Shown in pieces: positions 41,597-49,972 of a DNA stretch of 64,000 nt (its first letter is position 1; each line of letters starts with the position of its first letter). The position numbers and the translations under genes were made by a program. This DNA comes from an uncultured Lentisphaeria bacterium (GTDB taxonomy: Bacteria > Verrucomicrobiota > Lentisphaeria > Victivallales > UBA1829): positions 159,419 through 223,418 of the forward strand of contig CAJKAR010000002.1 in the NCBI GenBank assembly GCA_905197955.1. The letters are read 5' to 3'. The notes beneath the pieces are model-generated. The model was not told the DNA's origin. It searched no databases and saw only the letters and a list, made by a program, of their open reading frames with translations.

Positions 41597-43432
41597 ATGA
41601 TCCGTATCGGATTCCTGCCGGAGAGTTTTGGTGCCGCACTGCATGCGGTGCTTCCCCGATATTTTTCTCCGGATCGCGGCTGGAAGGTTCGTGCGGAGAA
41701 GTCGCCCGATTCCTCCAATTTCATCCGTCGGGATTCCGATGGCGGATATACCGTTTTTTACGGAGAACTCTGTGAGCTGGCCGAGTCGCTGGGGGATCTG
41801 CTCTGCGGCGATCTGCCTGCTGCTCCGTGGAGGAATGCGTTTTCGTTCCGAGGAGTGATGATCGACTGTTCCCGCGGCGGAGTTCCGAAGATCGACTTTC
41901 TGAAACGCTGTATTGCGAAACTGGCGCTGAGCGGTCTTTCGCATCTGGCTCTGTACACGGAGGATACATTCGAAATCGAAGGGGAGCCGTGGATCGGATT
42001 CGCCCGCGGCGGATATTCCAAGGCGGAGATCCGGGAGCTGGATGCCTTTGCTGCGGCGCTCGGAGTGGAACTTTTCCCCTGCATTCAGACATTGGGACAT
42101 CTGGAGCATGTGTTCAAGAATCCGCGCTATCAGAAGTTTTCGGATGGCCCCCGTATTTTGAACGGAAATGCTCCGGGGGCGATGGAGTTTCTGGAAAAAC
42201 TGATTCTGGAGGCGTCGTCGCCGTACCGGTCAAACCGGATTCATCTCGGTGCCGATGAGCCGTGGGGACTGGGGCATGGGAGTTCGCTGAATTTTGATGC
42301 TCCGGTGAAGCCGAAGGAGATCTATCTGCGGCATCTGACGAATCTTGCCGGGATCTGCGAGCGGAACGGTCTGCACGGGATCATCTGGAGCGATTACATT
42401 CTTGGGCACTCTGGAAACGAGGCGTTGAATGACGGAGAGCTCGCGCGGATTCCCTCCAGTCTGGTTCTGGATTACTGGAATTACGTTGCGGAGGAGGAAT
42501 CGGAACACGATGCGAACCTGGCTCGTCTCGGGAAAACCGGAGCGGAGCGGATGGTTTCGCCGGGGCTCCGGAGCTGGAACCGTCTTTTCGGGAACAGGGC
42601 GAAAGCCGCTTTGACGGGGGAGGTCTTCCTGAGATCGGCGCTCCGGAACGGCGTGCGGAGCGCCATGACGACCCTCTGGGGCGACGACGGAAGCGAAGCG
42701 CTTTTCCTGACAAACTGGGCTGCTCTGATGCATCAGCTCTGTCAGATGAGGGATCCCGGAATGTCTCTTCGCTCCATTCGTCTGCGCCTGGAGCGGATCG
42801 CCGGGTTCGCTCCCCGGAGGTTCGAGATGATTGACCGGATGAATTCGGGGGAGGGACTGGCGCTTAAAATCGAAAATCCAAACAACTGTCCCGGCAAACT
42901 GCTGTTTTACGATGATCCGATGTATGCCTTTTTCACCCATGCCTGCGATGCAAAGTCCGTCGAACGGCATTTTGCGGAGGCATTTCGGATGCTCCGGGAT
43001 CTTCCACCCGTTTCGGGCGAGGATCGTTCCCTGCGGAAACTCGGAATGCTCTTTGCGGATGCTTTGAGAAGAAAACTTCGAGCCTCGCTCTGCGCCCGTG
43101 AAGGATACAAATCGCAAGACCGGGCTCTTCTGACGGAATCGGTTTGTTTCTGCGGAGAAGCTGAGAAAGCGTTCGGAGTGTTCCGTCGGGAGTACCGGAA
43201 ACTCTGGATGGAGGAGCGCAAAGTGTTCGGTTTTGAAATTGTGGATGTCCGTCTTGCCGGAGTCATGGCGCGTCTGGAGACTTTGCGGACGGCTCTTCGC
43301 CGCCATTTGCGGACCGGCTCTCCGATTGAGGAGTTCGATCTGCATTTCCCCGCGGATTTCTCCGCCCGTGACGCGGGAAGTTCCTATGCAACAGTCTCTT
43401 CCAAATCCCACAATGCCATCTGGATGATGTAA
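41597..43432 (+). CDS. GH20-like beta-N-acetylhexosaminidase
   Basis: About 611 aa, no signal peptide. The ATG at 41597 follows CTGGAGTGAGCATT and the stop of the response regulator by five bases. FRGVMIDCSRGGVPKIDFLKRCIAKLALSGLSHLALYTEDTFEIEGEP is the GH20 barrel entry. HLGADEPWGLG carries the Asp220-Glu221 pair (polarising Asp plus acid/base Glu) of substrate-assisted catalysis. SDYILGH and later Trp-rich segments line the usual pocket. Family members remove terminal GlcNAc/GalNAc. The lack of a signal peptide suggests it acts on imported oligosaccharides, murein fragments or glycans in the cytoplasm. Confidence 0.82.
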   Translation: MIRIGFLPESFGAALHAVLPRYFSPDRGWKVRAEKSPDSSNFIRRDSDGGYTVFYGELCELAESLGDLLCGDLPAAPWRNAFSFRGVMIDCSRGGVPKIDFLKRCIAKLALSGLSHLALYTEDTFEIEGEPWIGFARGGYSKAEIRELDAFAAALGVELFPCIQTLGHLEHVFKNPRYQKFSDGPRILNGNAPGAMEFLEKLILEASSPYRSNRIHLGADEPWGLGHGSSLNFDAPVKPKEIYLRHLTNLAGICERNGLHGIIWSDYILGHSGNEALNDGELARIPSSLVLDYWNYVAEEESEHDANLARLGKTGAERMVSPGLRSWNRLFGNRAKAALTGEVFLRSALRNGVRSAMTTLWGDDGSEALFLTNWAALMHQLCQMRDPGMSLRSIRLRLERIAGFAPRRFEMIDRMNSGEGLALKIENPNNCPGKLLFYDDPMYAFFTHACDAKSVERHFAEAFRMLRDLPPVSGEDRSLRKLGMLFADALRRKLRASLCAREGYKSQDRALLTESVCFCGEAEKAFGVFRREYRKLWMEERKVFGFEIVDVRLAGVMARLETLRTALRRHLRTGSPIEEFDLHFPADFSARDAGSSYATVSSKSHNAIWMM

Positions 43433-43483
43433 AAACAGAAAAGAATCCGGAAAAAACAACAGGAAAACGGATGGAATAAAAAA

Positions 43484-43558
43484 TGGAGCCAGCTCTCGGA
43501 TTTGAACCGAGGACCTACGCATTACAAGTGCGTAGCTCTACCCCTGAGCTAAGCTGGC
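43484..43558 (-). tRNA. tRNA-Thr (anticodon TGT)
   Basis: Minus strand. The acceptor stem GCCAGCT/AGCTGGC, D arm, anticodon stem CTACGCA/TGCGTAG with loop CTTGTAA (anticodon TGT) and T arm with GGTTCAAATCC are all present. CCA is encoded at the 3' end (43486-43484). Discriminator base T. The tRNA is monocistronic; TACAAT lies just upstream of the 5' end as a likely -10 box. Confidence 0.95.
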
Positions 43559-43683
43559 ATGATAAAGTGCGATTGTAGCATATACAATAATCCGGAACGG
43601 GAAAAAAGCAAGCGGGAGAGAGGAAAAAAGAAGAAAAAAAAATCGGAAAAAGTTAAGAAAAAAATAAAAAACCGCTTTTATTT

Positions 43684-43711
43684 TTGAAATATCAGGTTAT
43701 TGTGTGATATT
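43684..43711 (+). promoter_or_regulatory. Candidate promoter of the structured RNA at 43718
   Basis: TTGAAA (43684-43689), 16-base spacer, GATATT (43706-43711), with a very A/T-rich stretch upstream that could act as an UP element. The start point would be the first bases of the hairpin at 43720. Confidence 0.4.
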
Positions 43712-43717
43712 TAAGAG

Positions 43718-43906
43718 AAGGACGGTAAAAAATGTCTTGCCGTCCGTTGATATAGTCGTAAAATAACCCTGAATCCAGTTTTCTGGAGTCGGGAAATGGA
43801 GCGACGTGCGGATTCAGGTTGTCCAGGGATGGTTTAGAGGTCATAATTTTAACAGGCGGGAAAATGGAATGGAAGCGAAACAGATTGATTTGAGAAATCG
43901 GTTTTT
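43718..43906 (+). ncRNA. Candidate structured RNA A
   Basis: About 190 bases without a reading frame, from a promoter-like start to a small terminator-like hairpin. Stem 1 is GGACGG/CCGTCC (43720-43725/43740-43745). Stem 2 is a perfect 9-base CCTGAATCC/GGATTCAGG (43768-43776/43810-43818), enclosing CCAG-tttt-CTGG and GTCG/CGAC (43788-43791/43802-43805), a possible three-way junction. The end is GATTT-gag-AAATC (43887-43899) with GGTTTTT. It matches no RNA family I can name. It could be an independent small RNA or a leader of the folate gene downstream. Confidence 0.4.
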
Positions 43907-43967
43907 GATTCCGGAAATCCGTTCAGCCGCCGGAAAAAAATGAGGACTTTTTTTTCATGTCTGTCAC

Positions 43968-44240
43968 GGATATGAGGCGTGATCGCGGTTCGGGTGCGGA
44001 TGTCCCTGCGGGGATTATCCGTCGGCTGCGGCTTGTTTCATTCCGGGGGCGATGAGCATTCCGGCGATTGGCTCCGCACGCCCTCGGGTGTGAGGTTATG
44101 GAGCAGATGAAGTTGTCTGGAGCTGTCTGTTTTTCGATGGAGGATTGCCTCCCGGAATGCAGAGCGGTTGTTTTATGCGGTGGTCCCTGTTCAGGGGAAA
44201 AGGAGTCCGGAGGCATGGCGTCCGGGCGTTCCGCGTATCC
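43968..44240 (+). ncRNA. Candidate structured RNA B (rod-like, possibly 6S-type)
   Basis: About 270 bases between the A-rich stretch and the cyclo-ligase gene that fold back on themselves. The closing stem is GGATATG/CGTATCC (43968-43974/44234-44240). The internal perfect stem is CATTCCGGG/CCCGGAATG (44039-44047/44151-44159). The apical stem GCTCC/GGAGC (44071-44075/44100-44104) is capped by CACGCC-ctcg-GGTGTG. The two arms each carry a small hairpin, TCCC-tgcg-GGGA and CCCT-gttc-AGGG. The position before the 5-formyltetrahydrofolate cyclo-ligase gene recalls the ssrS-ygfA pair, where 6S RNA precedes this gene. I saw no diagnostic 6S sequence, so the identity is open. Confidence 0.35.
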
Positions 44241-44330
44241 GGATCAGATTCCGATCTTCCATGAACTGTCCATTTTTTCCCTGTCTTTCCGAAAACATTC
44301 ATCTTCAATGAACTCTTTGTGGAGTGAGTG

Positions 44331-44912
44331 ATGGACAAGAAATCGCTTCGCAAGGAATATTTGAGACTCAGAGCCGGGATACCCGGTTTCATGCGCATCA
44401 GGGCGGATGAGGCCATTGTGGCCGCTGTGGAGAAACTTCCGGAATTCCGGAATGCGTCACTGATCTCCGGATACGTGACGGATGGAACGGAACCGGATGT
44501 GATGCCTCTGCTCCGAAGTGCCTTGAAACGCGGTATCAGGACCTGCCTTCCGAAATGGAACGGAACGGAATATCTCCTGTCTCTGACGGATGAAGAAGAC
44601 CTTTCCAGACTTGCCCCGGGCAAATGGGGTTTGATGGAACCGGTTTCGCTGCGTCCGGCGGATGAGGAGCTCCGGGCGGGTGGCGTACTGTATCTGGTCC
44701 CCGGAGTCGCATTTGACGAGGCGCTCAACCGTCTCGGACGCGGCGGCGGGATTTATGACAGAATCTTGAACGGCAGAGGAGGCGCGACGGCACTCGGCGT
44801 CTTCTATGAATGCCAGCAGTGTCTTGCGCTGCCCACGGAGGCGCACGATGTCCCGCTTGACATCGTGGTAACGGAATCCGCGGTGAGACGCTGCGAAAAA
44901 CGGGATGCCTGA
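44331..44912 (+). CDS. 5-formyltetrahydrofolate cyclo-ligase
   Basis: 193 aa, the usual length of YgfA/MTHFS. MDKKSLRKEYLRLRAGI is the N-terminal Lys/Arg-rich helix. LVPGVAFDEALNRLGRGGGIYDRIL is the PG-x-AFD-x-x-x-x-R-x-G-x-GxGxYDR signature that binds ATP and substrate. It converts 5-formyl-THF to 5,10-methenyl-THF. An in-frame GTG precedes by three bases; the ATG with GGAGTGAGTG is preferred. The stop codon lies inside the left arm of a hairpin. Confidence 0.95.
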   Translation: MDKKSLRKEYLRLRAGIPGFMRIRADEAIVAAVEKLPEFRNASLISGYVTDGTEPDVMPLLRSALKRGIRTCLPKWNGTEYLLSLTDEEDLSRLAPGKWGLMEPVSLRPADEELRAGGVLYLVPGVAFDEALNRLGRGGGIYDRILNGRGGATALGVFYECQQCLALPTEAHDVPLDIVVTESAVRRCEKRDA

Positions 44913-44937
44913 GCTTTTTCAGGCATCGTAACACTTT
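44904..44937 (+). terminator. Hairpin overlapping the cyclo-ligase stop codon
   Basis: Perfect 9-base stem GATGCCTGA (44904-44912) / TCAGGCATC (44919-44927), loop of six, then GTAACACTTTTT. It acts as a weak terminator or a partial barrier before rny, whose own ribosome binding site follows 15 bases later. Confidence 0.55.
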
Positions 44938-44952
44938 TTAAGGAGATATAGA

Positions 44953-46506
44953 ATGGGAGCAGCAGTATGGATTGCAGCCGCCGCGGTCGGCGGTTGTGTG
45001 ATAGGCTATATCCTGAGCATTGTCATCGCGAAAGCGACCGGCTCGCGTGTCATAGCCGAAACGGAAAAAATGAAAACCGATGCGAAAAAAGAGGCGGATC
45101 AGATCCTGCGTGAAGCGCGCGTCACTGCCAAGGCGGATGTCGTCAAGCTCAAGGAGGAGTTCGAAGCAGAGATCCGGGATCGCAGACGGGAACAGCTTTC
45201 CGCGGAAAAACGTCTCGCGCAGAAAGAGGAGAACCTCGAACGGAAGGAGGATTCGCTCGATTCCAAATTCCGCAACATTGAAAAGAAGGAACACGATATC
45301 GAAGCTCTGAAAGAGCGTCTTTCCAGCAAGGAGGAGGACCTGAAAAAGGTCTTTGCCAATCAGGTTACGGAACTGGAGCGGATCTCCGGAATGGATCGCG
45401 AAACCGCCAAGAACCTGATCCTTGAGAAGCTCAAGGGGGAAGTCGAAAACGAATGCGGCATTCTGATCCGCAATACTCTCGATGAGGCAAAACAGCGTGC
45501 GGAACGCGAATCCCAGAAGCTCATGATTCACGCGATTCAGCGCTATGCCGGCGACTGCACATACGAGCGGACCACTGCCACGATTCCTCTGCCCAATGAC
45601 GAAATGAAGGGACGAATTATCGGACGGGAAGGACGCAACATCCGCGCTCTGGAAGCTGCAACCGGAGTCAACATCCTTATTGATGATACGCCGGAAGCGG
45701 TCGTGATCTCCTGTTTTGATCCGATCCGCAAGGAGACGGCGCGCCGCCTTCTCGAAAAGCTGATCTCCGATGGGCGTATTCATCCGACCCGCATTGAGGA
45801 ACTCGTCAAGAAAATCCGCAAGGAAATTGACGAGGAGCTCTTTGAATATGGCGAGAAAGCTGTTCTTGATGCTTCCGTTCAGGGGGTGCCGAAGGCTCTT
45901 CTGCCGCTGCTTGGAAGACTTCATTTCCGTTTCAGCTTTTCCCAGAATGTTCTGAAGCACTCGATTGAGACTGCCGCGTTCATGGGGGCGATTGCCTCGG
46001 AACTCGGACTGGATGAGCAGAAAGCTCGGAGAATTGGTCTTTTCCACGATATCGGCAAAGCCGTTGACCACGAGATTGAAGGAACTCATGCCGCGATCGG
46101 CGCCGATATCCTCCGGAAATACAATGAAGCTAAAGATGTGATCAATGCGGTGGCCGCGCATCATGGCGAGGTCGAGGGATTGACGGTTTATGCGGCGCTG
46201 ACCAATGCCTGTGACGCTCTCAGTGCATCCCGTCCGGGAGCCAGAAGCGAGACTACGGAACTGTATCTCAAGCGTCTGGAGCAGCTGGAGACGATTGCCA
46301 ACGACTTCAGCGGCGTCGAATCCTGTTTTGCTTTGCAGGCGGGACGCGAGATCCGTGTTGTGGTTCAGCCCGAGAAGATTTCCGAGGCGCAGGCTCAGGT
46401 CATGGCGCGCGACATCTGCAACCGGATCGAAAAAGAGATGAATTATCCTGGACAGATCAAAGTCTCCATCATTCGTGAAACCCGGTCGGTGGAGTACGCA
46501 AAATGA
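44953..46506 (+). CDS. rny: Ribonuclease Y
   Basis: 517 aa with the full RNase Y layout. An N-terminal membrane helix (VWIAAAAVGGCVIGYILSIV) is followed by a long charged coiled coil (about residues 45-140). The KH domain has GRIIGREGRNIRALEAATG. The HD domain has LFHDIGKAVDHE and HHGEVEG as metal/catalytic residues. It is a membrane-bound endonuclease that starts mRNA decay. AAGGAGATATAGA precedes the ATG. The stop overlaps the next start by four bases. Confidence 0.96.
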   Translation: MGAAVWIAAAAVGGCVIGYILSIVIAKATGSRVIAETEKMKTDAKKEADQILREARVTAKADVVKLKEEFEAEIRDRRREQLSAEKRLAQKEENLERKEDSLDSKFRNIEKKEHDIEALKERLSSKEEDLKKVFANQVTELERISGMDRETAKNLILEKLKGEVENECGILIRNTLDEAKQRAERESQKLMIHAIQRYAGDCTYERTTATIPLPNDEMKGRIIGREGRNIRALEAATGVNILIDDTPEAVVISCFDPIRKETARRLLEKLISDGRIHPTRIEELVKKIRKEIDEELFEYGEKAVLDASVQGVPKALLPLLGRLHFRFSFSQNVLKHSIETAAFMGAIASELGLDEQKARRIGLFHDIGKAVDHEIEGTHAAIGADILRKYNEAKDVINAVAAHHGEVEGLTVYAALTNACDALSASRPGARSETTELYLKRLEQLETIANDFSGVESCFALQAGREIRVVVQPEKISEAQAQVMARDICNRIEKEMNYPGQIKVSIIRETRSVEYAK

Positions 46507-47297
46507 ACTTTCCGGAGTTCGTGAGCCGTTTTGCTGCGTATGTGGATGCGTATCGCGTCGCAGACGGCTCTATGCCCGATGCCATTCAGTGCAAGTACGA
46601 GCATACCTTTGATGTCGTGCGTTTTGCGCGCGACATCGCTTCCCGGGAGAACTTTCCTGCGGAGGATCTTTTTCTCGCCGCTCTCTGCGGGCTATTTCAC
46701 GACATTGCCCGCTTCGAGCAGGTAAAACGCTTCAATACCTTCAACGACAAACTCTCCGGTTTTGACCACGGCTACGAGGCAACGAGAATTCTGCTGGAAC
46801 GGAACTTTCTTGCGGATCTTTCTCCCGCCCAGCGGATCTGCGTGCTGGCTGCGGTGGAGTTTCACAATAAAATTGCGATCCCCGAAGGAATCTGCGGAGA
46901 GTATGCGTTGAAATTTGCAAAACTGACCCGTGACGCGGACAAGCTCGCTATTCTGGAGCTTGTGGGGCGTTATCTTAAGGGCGAAATCAAAATAGAGGAC
47001 GACAGTCTGATTGCGCTGAGCCAGAGTGAAGGTACGGAGGTTTCAAAGGAGATCCTGGATGCGGTTCTTGCCGGTCGGGCGTGTTCCTACGGTATGATCC
47101 GCAATATGAATGATTTTCTGACCTGTCTGTTTGCCTGGGCGCTTGATTTGAATTATTCTGCGAGTGCATCGCTTGCGCTTTCGAATGATTTTTACGGGAT
47201 TCTCCGTGGTTTTCTGCCGGAGGATCCGCTGTTTACCCGGATTCTGGAACTGACGAATGAACGTTTGAAATGCCGTTGCTCGAAGTCAAAAATCTGA
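46503..47297 (+). CDS. HD-domain phosphohydrolase
   Basis: 264 aa. YEHTFDVVRFARDIA and LFHDIARFEQ give the H ... HD metal-binding pattern, with EFHNK and TRDADKLAILE supplying the later His and Asp residues. It resembles small soluble HD hydrolases that act on nucleotides or related phosphate esters; the substrate is not deducible. ATG overlaps the rny stop (ATGA), and the OppF-type gene starts inside its last 28 bases, so the three genes are translated as a coupled set. Coupling to an HD-containing RNase suggests a role in nucleotide recycling, by context only. Confidence 0.85.
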   Translation: MNFPEFVSRFAAYVDAYRVADGSMPDAIQCKYEHTFDVVRFARDIASRENFPAEDLFLAALCGLFHDIARFEQVKRFNTFNDKLSGFDHGYEATRILLERNFLADLSPAQRICVLAAVEFHNKIAIPEGICGEYALKFAKLTRDADKLAILELVGRYLKGEIKIEDDSLIALSQSEGTEVSKEILDAVLAGRACSYGMIRNMNDFLTCLFAWALDLNYSASASLALSNDFYGILRGFLPEDPLFTRILELTNERLKCRCSKSKI

Positions 47298-48241
47298 AGA
47301 AATATTATCCGGCGCCAGCGGAACGTCTGTTTGGACCGAAGCGTTCCGTGAAGGCTGTGGACGGGGTGTCGTTTCAGCTGGATGCGGGCGAGACGCTCGG
47401 ACTGGTTGGAGAGTCCGGTTGCGGGAAGAGTACGCTCGGCCGTGCGCTGGTGCGTCTGGAGGAGCCGACTTCCGGTGAGATTCTTCTGCGCGGACGGGAT
47501 CTCTGCTCCCTGCGCGGTGAAAAACTGCGCCGGATGCGTGGATCTTTTCAGATGATTTTCCAGGATCCGTATGGTTCCCTGAATCCGAGAATGACCATTT
47601 TCGCCGCATTGGACGAAGCACTCCGGCTGCATACCGATTTGAATTCAGATCAGCGTCTGGAGCGGGTTGCGGAGCTGCTGGATATGGTGGGTTTGAAACC
47701 GGAGTTTGCGCGTCGGCACCCGCATCAGTTCAGCGGCGGTCAGCGGCAGAGAATCGGGATTGCGCGTGCGCTGGCGGTGAATCCTGAGTTCATCGTGGCG
47801 GATGAGCCTGTTTCCGCGCTGGATGTGAGTGTGCAGGCGCAGATTGTGAATCTTCTTCAGACTCTGCAGAAGAAAACGCATTTTGCGATGCTGTTCATTG
47901 CGCATGATCTTGCGGTTGTGGAGCATATCAGTTCCCGGATCATGGTGATGTATCTGGGGAAGGCGGTGGAGTGTGCTCCGGCGGAGAAGCTCTGTGCGCA
48001 TCCGGGACATCCTTATACAAGGGCGCTTCTTTCGGCAGTGCCCTCCATTGCGCCGAAGAGCGGACAGAGGATTGTGCTGACGGGAGATGTGCCGTCGCCG
48101 CTGAATCCGCCGCGGGGATGCCGTTTTCATCCGCGTTGTCCGTTCCGCCGTCCGATCTGTGAATCCGAGGAGCCCGAGTTGAAGGTCCGCGGAAACGATC
48201 CAGCCATGTTCTGTGCCTGTCATTTCCCGTTGAACGGGTAG
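47270..48241 (+). CDS. Oligopeptide/dipeptide ABC transporter ATPase (OppF/DppF type), orphan
   Basis: 323 aa. Walker A GESGCGKST near residue 47; signature QFSGGQRQRIGIARAL; Walker B FIVADEPVSALD. The C-terminal oligopeptide-type extension is HPGHPYTRALLSAVP ... GCRFHPRCPFRRPICESEEPEL, whose Cys residues bind a [4Fe-4S] cluster in some OppF/DppF/OppD members. It begins inside the HD gene without a strong ribosome binding site. No OppA, B, C or D subunits are next to it, so it must work with a permease encoded elsewhere. A divergent AraC-type regulator converges on its end. Confidence 0.93.
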   Translation: MPLLEVKNLKKYYPAPAERLFGPKRSVKAVDGVSFQLDAGETLGLVGESGCGKSTLGRALVRLEEPTSGEILLRGRDLCSLRGEKLRRMRGSFQMIFQDPYGSLNPRMTIFAALDEALRLHTDLNSDQRLERVAELLDMVGLKPEFARRHPHQFSGGQRQRIGIARALAVNPEFIVADEPVSALDVSVQAQIVNLLQTLQKKTHFAMLFIAHDLAVVEHISSRIMVMYLGKAVECAPAEKLCAHPGHPYTRALLSAVPSIAPKSGQRIVLTGDVPSPLNPPRGCRFHPRCPFRRPICESEEPELKVRGNDPAMFCACHFPLNG

Positions 48242-48271
48242 AGTTTTTCTCTCAGGACAGAACAGAAACGG

Positions 48272-49105
48272 TCACTGTTTTTCGGTTTGTTTGATTCGTT
48301 CCTGTTTTCTGTATTCGCGCGCACTGAGACCGGTGGCTCTGCGGATGAAGCGGGAAAATGTTTTCGGGTCGCGGAATCCGCATTTTCCCGAGATGGTTCC
48401 GATATCCAGATCGCTCCCGGAAAGGAGTGACATTCCCTCCAAAAGTCTTTGATTCAGGATATAGCGCCCGGGAGAAATTTGGAGCTCTTCCCGGAAGATC
48501 CGAGTCAGAGTCGTTGGAGAGACTTTCAGGCGTTCGCAGAGGAATTCAATCCCCAGTTCGGTATTCGACAGGTTGTGACGGACGAGATAGACCGCATTTT
48601 CAATGACTTTCCGATTTTCGATTCCGTATTCCGTTCCGCCGGCTCTGGCGAGAATTTCCATGACGATAGCTGCCCGGGTTCGAATCTCAAGAGGAGTGGT
48701 CCCGGAAAGAGATTCCAGCCGCTCGAACAGTTCCGCCGGATAAGGATGCTGCGAAAGCTGGAATTTCGGATAATGATAGGAGTGAAGAATGGCATCTGCA
48801 AGCGGCCCTGTAAAGCAAAGCCATCGGAATATGCATTCATCGGAAACGGTTCTGTACCAGATGTTTTCTCCATAGGAGTTGTAATGGAAATAGTTCGGAC
48901 CGACGAGAATCCGATTGGGTCCTTCATAAAATTCCAGTGTGCCGGAAAGAATCCAGGAGAATCCGGAAAATTGGTTTAAAATTCCACTTTTAAGGGTGAT
49001 TTCTCCTTTTTTTGTTAAGACGATTCCTGTGCTGATAACGTAGAAAGGGGCTGCTTCTTCTGTGTTTTGAAACGCTTTTATATATGGAATGTACAGATTG
49101 CTCAT
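48272..49105 (-). CDS. AraC-family transcriptional regulator
   Basis: 277 aa. An N-terminal cupin-like ligand domain (SGFSWILSGTLEFYEGPNRILVGPNYFHYNSYGE) precedes two HTH motifs at the C-terminus (LGIEFLCERLKVSPTTLTRIFREELQISPGRYI; DIGTISGKCGFRDPKTFSRFIRRATGLSAREYRKQ). These are the classical XylS/AraC DNA-binding unit. It is divergent from the pseudopilin-GH pair at 49238, with overlapping head-on promoters, and is therefore the likely regulator of that pair. Confidence 0.92.
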   Translation of the reverse strand: MSNLYIPYIKAFQNTEEAAPFYVISTGIVLTKKGEITLKSGILNQFSGFSWILSGTLEFYEGPNRILVGPNYFHYNSYGENIWYRTVSDECIFRWLCFTGPLADAILHSYHYPKFQLSQHPYPAELFERLESLSGTTPLEIRTRAAIVMEILARAGGTEYGIENRKVIENAVYLVRHNLSNTELGIEFLCERLKVSPTTLTRIFREELQISPGRYILNQRLLEGMSLLSGSDLDIGTISGKCGFRDPKTFSRFIRRATGLSAREYRKQERIKQTEKQ

Positions 49106-49143
49106 TTTGGTTGAAAGTTCCTCTTTTTTGAAAGATTTCTCCC

Positions 49144-49172
49144 TTGTTTTTTTTAATGAAATATACTATAAT
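49144..49172 (+). promoter_or_regulatory. Promoter of the pseudopilin-GH pair (cassette 3)
   Basis: TTGTTT (49144-49149), 17-base spacer, perfect TATAAT (49167-49172). Confidence 0.6.
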
Positions 49173-49187
49173 ATGGAGAAAGGTCAA
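49160..49187 (-). promoter_or_regulatory. Promoter of the araC-type gene, overlapping the opposing promoter
   Basis: Minus strand TTGACC (49187-49182), 16-base spacer, TATATT (49165-49160). The two -10 boxes are adjacent, so polymerase can occupy only one promoter at a time. Confidence 0.55.
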
Positions 49188-49237
49188 ATTGAAAAACAGA
49201 ATAAGAATCTCAATAGAGAAGAAGGAGTTGCAGTCAA

Positions 49238-49948
49238 ATGATGAAAAACGGAAAAAAACAGTATAAGAATTTTACACTTATAGAGTTGCTGGTTGTAATT
49301 GCAATTATTGCGATCCTTGCGGCCATTTTGCTTCCGGCCTTGAATTCGGCAAAGGCGAAAGCGTTGAGTGCGAATTGTCTTTCCACCCTGAAACAGACCG
49401 GTTTGGAAGTGGAGCTTTACGCGAATAATTTTGGTGATTACATTCCGATCAAACCGCCTGCCAGTGCCGGACTTGACAACAACAACACCTGGGCGATGAC
49501 GCTGCAGCGGAGCAATCATTCCACTAAAAGGCCATGGTCGAAAGCCGCGTATACCAAATTTTCCTGTCCGGCGGCGGAGCGCTTCGAGCCTCTGAGCTAT
49601 ACAACGTATTTTCAGCAGACATATGGAATCAGTCTCTGGCTGACCGGTCGCTGGGTGGAGAGCACTTATATTTTGCGGGGAAAAATTGGGGTCGATAAGA
49701 ATAGTGTGTGGCTTCCGCGCAAGCAGCCGTCCAATACTCTTCTTCTTGGAGACAGTTACCATATTGGTTATAAGGTGCAGTGGTCGATGCTGCACCGTAG
49801 CGAATGCAATCTTGTTCTGCGCCATCAGAACCGGACAAATGGGCTGATGCTGGATGGGCATGCGGCTTCTCTGAATCTCGGGGCGCTGAAGCAGGACTGC
49901 AAAGGAAATTCCGTGCTTTCTCCGACAGGTACCCTGATTAATTTGTAA
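49238..49948 (+). CDS. Pseudopilin-like protein with prepilin leader and DG motif (cassette 3)
   Basis: 236 aa. MMKNGKKQYKN leads to FTLIELLVVIAIIAILAAIL, a prepilin cleavage site and hydrophobic helix. The soluble domain contains scattered Cys (CLSTLKQTG, FSCPAAERFE). The C-terminal RSECNLVLRHQNRTNGLMLDGHAASLN carries the H-x(n)-DG element. AGAAGGAGTTGCAGTCAA precedes the ATG pair at 49238/49241. The GH-A enzyme gene follows after 24 bases. The first 40 residues are nearly identical in pattern to the other two copies, while the rest is highly divergent. Confidence 0.87.
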   Translation: MMKNGKKQYKNFTLIELLVVIAIIAILAAILLPALNSAKAKALSANCLSTLKQTGLEVELYANNFGDYIPIKPPASAGLDNNNTWAMTLQRSNHSTKRPWSKAAYTKFSCPAAERFEPLSYTTYFQQTYGISLWLTGRWVESTYILRGKIGVDKNSVWLPRKQPSNTLLLGDSYHIGYKVQWSMLHRSECNLVLRHQNRTNGLMLDGHAASLNLGALKQDCKGNSVLSPTGTLINL

Positions 49949-49972
49949 ACGATGAATTTGGAAGGATCAAAG

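Noticed and set aside
43601..43680. Purine-rich A/G stretch as a possible special element
   Set aside because: It is low-complexity sequence upstream of both the tRNA (minus strand) and RNA candidate A; it most likely acts only as A/T-rich promoter context.
44068..44331. An 87-codon plus-strand frame upstream of the cyclo-ligase gene, and a 97-codon frame opposite (43923-44216)
   Set aside because: Neither has a ribosome binding site or protein-like composition, and the stretch shows extensive RNA-type pairing instead.
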